Positions 7,111-9,725 of a DNA stretch of 9,725 nucleotides are shown one piece after another. Below the pieces are notes generated by a model, which ran no database searches, was not told the origin of the DNA, and saw only the letters and a program-made list of their open reading frames with translations. The position numbers were made by a program, and so were the translations under genes. Within the stretch, counting starts at the first letter, position 1. Every line of letters begins with the position of its first letter. The stretch is from an uncultured Rikenellaceae bacterium (GTDB lineage: Bacteria > Bacteroidota > Bacteroidia > Bacteroidales > Rikenellaceae): NCBI GenBank assembly GCA_947038135.1, contig CAMQVM010000041.1, positions 1-9,725 of the forward strand, in the 5' to 3' direction.

Positions 7111-7758
7111 ATGAGTAATAAAGAAAAAGAGCCTTTTTTCTCGGCTAAAAATATGAAGCTACTCACCTCTCCTTTCGGAGCTAATAACCCTGTTACCGTT
7201 CAGATACTAGGTATCTGTTCAGCACTTGCTGTTACAGCAAAGCTTAAGCCAGCGTTAGTAATGTCTCTTTCGGTTATGGTGGTGTGTGCCTTCGCAAACT
7301 TGATTCTATCACTTATGCGTAACACTATACCTTCACGTATTCGTATCATCGTTCAGTTGGTGGTTGTTGCAGCGTTGGTTATTCTTGTAGATCAGTTTCT
7401 TAAAGCATTTGTTTATGATGTAAGTAAGCAGTTGTCAGTATTTGTGGGTCTTATTATCACTAACTGTATTATCATGGGACGTTTAGAGGCATTTGCTCTT
7501 AACAACAAGCCTTGGCCATCTTTTCTTGATGGTATAGGTAATGGTATAGGTTATGGTATCATCTTAGTAGTGTTAGGTTTTTTCCGTGAGCTTCTTGGTG
7601 CGGGTACAATTTGGGGTTATAAAGTTATTCCAGAAGCAGTTTATGACTTCGGGTATGAAAATAATGGTTTGATGCTACTGCCTCCTATGGCACTTATTAG
7701 TGTTGGTATCATTATATGGATACATAGAAGTAGAGACAAATCGCTTATTGAAAAGTAG
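7111..7758 (+). CDS. nqrD: Na+-translocating NADH:quinone reductase subunit D
   Basis: NqrD is an integral membrane subunit that pairs with its paralogue NqrE in an inverted arrangement. Each supplies two cysteines to an iron-sulfur centre buried in the membrane, which receives electrons from NqrF. The 215-residue protein has about six hydrophobic segments and the two expected cysteines, C36 in LGICSALAVT and C119 in ITNCIIMGR. The family hallmarks GNGIGYG (142-148) and FFRELLGAGT (156-165) are present. It is a few residues longer than many NqrD proteins because of a charged N-terminus (MSNKEKEPFFSAKN). RnfE is the homologous alternative, but the six-gene nqr order rules it out. The start ATG at 7111 follows AATGAA, with a 54-bp gap after nqrC and a 24-bp gap before nqrE. 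Confidence 0.96.
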   Translation: MSNKEKEPFFSAKNMKLLTSPFGANNPVTVQILGICSALAVTAKLKPALVMSLSVMVVCAFANLILSLMRNTIPSRIRIIVQLVVVAALVILVDQFLKAFVYDVSKQLSVFVGLIITNCIIMGRLEAFALNNKPWPSFLDGIGNGIGYGIILVVLGFFRELLGAGTIWGYKVIPEAVYDFGYENNGLMLLPPMALISVGIIIWIHRSRDKSLIEK

Positions 7759-7782
7759 TTTATAGATATAAAATAGAGTAAA

Positions 7783-8400
7783 ATGGAAAATTTATTAAGT
7801 ATATTTGTTAGGTCGATTTTTATCGATAACATGGTATTTGCCTTCTTCTTCGGTATGTGTTCATACATTGCCGTTTCAAAAAGCGTAAAAACTGCCATGG
7901 GTTTGGGTGTTGCCGTAATATTTGTAATGATTGTTACAGTGCCAGTTAACTACCTGTTAAATGTGTATGTCCTATCGCCTGGAGCATTGGCTTGGATATC
8001 GCCTGAGTATGCATCTATCGATCTGAGCTTTTTGAGCTTTATACTGTTTATTGCAGTTATTGCCTCTATTGTGCAGCTCGTCGAGATGATAGTGGAGAAA
8101 TTCTCCCCCTCGCTTTACAACCAGCTAGGTATATTTTTGCCTCTTATTGCTGTTAACTGTGCTATCCTTGGAGGTTCGCTGTTTATGCAAGAGCGTGAAT
8201 ATGCTAATATTGGAGAGGCTACGGTGTTTGCACTCGGATCGGGTATTGGTTGGTGGTTAGCTATTATTGGTATAGCTGCTATTAGAGAGAAGATTACCTA
8301 TTCTAATATACCAGCTCCACTGCGTGGCGTAGGTATCACCTTTATCATTACAGGGTTGATGGGAATAGCGTTTATGACCTTTCTAGGAATAGAATTATAA
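7783..8400 (+). CDS. nqrE: Na+-translocating NADH:quinone reductase subunit E
   Basis: NqrE is the second half of the NqrD/NqrE membrane pair that holds the intramembrane iron-sulfur site and helps move sodium. The 205 residues contain about six membrane segments. The cysteines corresponding to the cluster ligands are C26 (FFGMCSYIAVSK) and C126 (IAVNCAILGG). The start MENLLSIFVRSIFIDNMVFA is characteristic of the subunit, and GSGIGWWLAI (152-161) plus REKITYSNIPAPLRG (168-182) are conserved near the C-terminus. Its homologue in the Rnf complex is RnfA; the surrounding nqr genes and the F-subunit downstream fix the identity. ATG 7783 follows AGTAAA, with no Shine-Dalgarno sequence. The stop at 8398-8400 leaves 28 bp before the nqrF ATG. 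Confidence 0.96.
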   Translation: MENLLSIFVRSIFIDNMVFAFFFGMCSYIAVSKSVKTAMGLGVAVIFVMIVTVPVNYLLNVYVLSPGALAWISPEYASIDLSFLSFILFIAVIASIVQLVEMIVEKFSPSLYNQLGIFLPLIAVNCAILGGSLFMQEREYANIGEATVFALGSGIGWWLAIIGIAAIREKITYSNIPAPLRGVGITFIITGLMGIAFMTFLGIEL

Positions 8401-8428
8401 TAGTTGTACATCTTATAAATAAGTGAAA

Positions 8429-9679
8429 ATGGAACTAACAACAATAGTAGTAATATCAATCATAGCATTTCTTGCAGTAGTGCTTTTATTGGTTGGAATA
8501 TTACTTTTTGCAAAGGCTAAGCTTATACCATCGGGTATAGTAAAGGTTAATGTCAATAATGGCGAAAAAATAATAGAGACACAACCAGGCTCAACAGTGC
8601 TTACAGTACTAGGTGAGAATGAGGTGTTTTTACCATCTGCTTGTGGCGGTGGTGGCTCTTGTGGTATGTGTAAATGTCAAGTTGTAGAGGGCGGTGGTGA
8701 TATACTACCTACCGAAGTCAACTTCTTTACTCGCAAAGAACAGAAAGAAAAATGGCGCTTAGGGTGTCAAGTAAAGGTTAAAGAAGATATGGTGCTTAAT
8801 GTTCCTGAAGAGGTGTTAGGTGTCAAAAAATGGGAGTGTGAGGTTGTTTCTAACGATAACGTTGCTACTTTCATTAAGGAATTTATCGTGAAGCTGCCTG
8901 AGGGCGAAACTCTAAAGTTTAAATCGGGTGGATACATACAAATTGATGTGCCTAAATTCGAAGGTTTGAAATTTAGTGATTTTGATATTCCTACTGAGTA
9001 CCGTGAAGACTGGGACGCTATGAAACTTTGGGGTTTAGTCACCAAAAATCCTGAGCCTACTTATCGTGCCTACTCTATGGCTAACCACCCTGCTGAGGGT
9101 AATATAGTAATGCTTAACATCCGTATCGCTACGCCACCGTGGGATAGAGCTGCTGGTGGATTTGCTGCTGTCAACCCTGGTATATGCTCTTCATATATCT
9201 ACTCGTTGAAGCAAGGCGACAAAATAACTATCTCGGGACCTTATGGTGAGTTCTTTATTAAAGAGACTCCAAACGAAAAGATGTTTATTGGTGGTGGTGC
9301 TGGTATGGCTCCAATGCGTTCGCATATCTTCAACCTTTTCCATACAGAGAAAAGCGAGAAAGATGTTACATTTTGGTATGGTGCTCGCTCTCGAAGAGAG
9401 ATTTTCTATGAAGATCAGTTTGAAGATATTCAGAAGAATTTTCCTAACTTTAATTTCAACATAGCTCTTTCAGATGCTAAAGCAGAAGATAACTGGACTG
9501 GTTACACTGGGTTTATTCATAATGTAATATATGAAAATTACTTAAAGAACCATGAGTCTCCAGAAGATATTGAATACTACTTATGTGGACCTCAAGTAAT
9601 GACAGATGCAGTTGTTGCAATGTTAGATAGCTTGGGAGTACCTTCTGAGAATATTATGTTTGACGACTTCGGTAGTTAA
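8429..9679 (+). CDS. nqrF: Na+-translocating NADH:quinone reductase subunit F (NADH dehydrogenase subunit)
   Basis: NqrF is the entry point of the complex: it oxidises NADH at a FAD site on the cytoplasmic side and hands single electrons to a 2Fe-2S cluster. The 416 residues show one N-terminal membrane helix (about 5-28), then a ferredoxin domain with cluster ligands C72-x5-C78-x2-C81 and C113 (LGCQVKV). The ferredoxin-reductase part follows: FAD-binding RAYSMAN (213-219) and GPYGEFF (270-276), then NADH-binding GGGAGMAP (288-295) and CGPQVM (386-391). The chain ends in the conserved FDDFGS. The frame is open to a GTG at 8423, two codons earlier. ATG 8429 is preferred because it gives the usual short N-terminus and has the AAA-ATG context seen at nqrB and nqrE. 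It is the last gene of the operon, 22 bp before the terminator stem. Confidence 0.97.
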   Translation: MELTTIVVISIIAFLAVVLLLVGILLFAKAKLIPSGIVKVNVNNGEKIIETQPGSTVLTVLGENEVFLPSACGGGGSCGMCKCQVVEGGGDILPTEVNFFTRKEQKEKWRLGCQVKVKEDMVLNVPEEVLGVKKWECEVVSNDNVATFIKEFIVKLPEGETLKFKSGGYIQIDVPKFEGLKFSDFDIPTEYREDWDAMKLWGLVTKNPEPTYRAYSMANHPAEGNIVMLNIRIATPPWDRAAGGFAAVNPGICSSYIYSLKQGDKITISGPYGEFFIKETPNEKMFIGGGAGMAPMRSHIFNLFHTEKSEKDVTFWYGARSRREIFYEDQFEDIQKNFPNFNFNIALSDAKAEDNWTGYTGFIHNVIYENYLKNHESPEDIEYYLCGPQVMTDAVVAMLDSLGVPSENIMFDDFGS

Positions 9680-9701
9680 TATATTATATGTTATTTAAAA
9701 A

Positions 9702-9725
9702 TGGCGACCCTTATTTGGGTCGCCA
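9702..9725 (+). terminator. Likely intrinsic terminator of the nqr operon, cut at the window edge
   Basis: TGGCGACCC (9702-9710) and GGGTCGCCA (9717-9725) form a perfect, GC-rich 9-bp stem with a TTATTT loop. It begins 22 bp after the nqrF stop in otherwise AT-rich DNA. Five A residues (9697-9701) precede it. The U-run that would complete a terminator lies just beyond the last base and cannot be seen. If a T-run follows, the flanking A-run would let it work in both directions. Confidence 0.82.

Noticed and set aside
9243..9464. A 73-codon open frame on the plus strand inside nqrF
   Set aside because: It is a different frame of a well-supported conserved gene and its product resembles nothing known.
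3718..9679. The operon being an Rnf complex rather than Nqr
   Set aside because: NqrA lacks RnfC-type 4Fe-4S motifs, there is no RnfB ferredoxin subunit, and the final gene is a typical NqrF with ferredoxin, FAD and NADH domains.
1..9725. A new defence, mobile or biosynthetic system
   Set aside because: Every gene belongs to a well-known housekeeping family, with no transposase, integrase, direct-repeat array or unexplained coding region.

Overview
The window reads as ordinary core-genome DNA from an AT-rich member of the Bacteroidetes, most likely Bacteroidales. The protein sequences resemble that group (MutS2 beginning MIYP, a six-gene nqr operon with Bacteroidetes-like NqrC and NqrF N-termini). 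Start codons lack Shine-Dalgarno sequences and instead sit behind A-rich stretches. Candidate promoters match the Bacteroidetes -7 consensus TAnnTTTG. The genus assignment is open.

Layout. (1) Positions 1-636, minus strand: the N-terminal half of a radical-SAM methylthiotransferase of the MtaB type, cut by the window edge. (2) 637-725: an 89-bp divergent intergenic region with a -7-like box facing each way. (3) 726-3242, plus: mutS2, complete, with a TTG start. (4) 3243-3717: a 475-bp AT-rich gap with no convincing gene. It holds a 10-bp inverted repeat behind mutS2 and a candidate promoter about 130 bp ahead of nqrA. (5) 3718-9679, plus: a complete nqrABCDEF operon with gaps of 11 to 54 bp. 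(6) 9702-9725: a perfect 9-bp GC-rich stem, almost certainly the operon terminator, whose downstream side is cut off.

The six nqr genes together encode the sodium-pumping NADH:quinone oxidoreductase. NqrF takes electrons from NADH through FAD and a 2Fe-2S cluster. They pass through the NqrD/NqrE iron-sulfur site to covalent FMN on NqrC, then to covalent FMN on NqrB, and finally to quinone (menaquinone in this group), while Na+ is exported. The key residues of these cofactor sites are visible. The flavin transferase ApbE that attaches the FMN groups is not in the window. The other two genes are housekeeping: MtaB modifies the t6A37 base of tRNA, and MutS2 acts on branched DNA or collided ribosomes.

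Two start codons are set here inside longer open frames: nqrC at ATG 6310 and nqrF at ATG 8429. I found no mobile element, CRISPR array, tRNA, rRNA or phage gene, and nothing that supports a new biological system. The findings below are modest and mostly concern regulation and motif variants.
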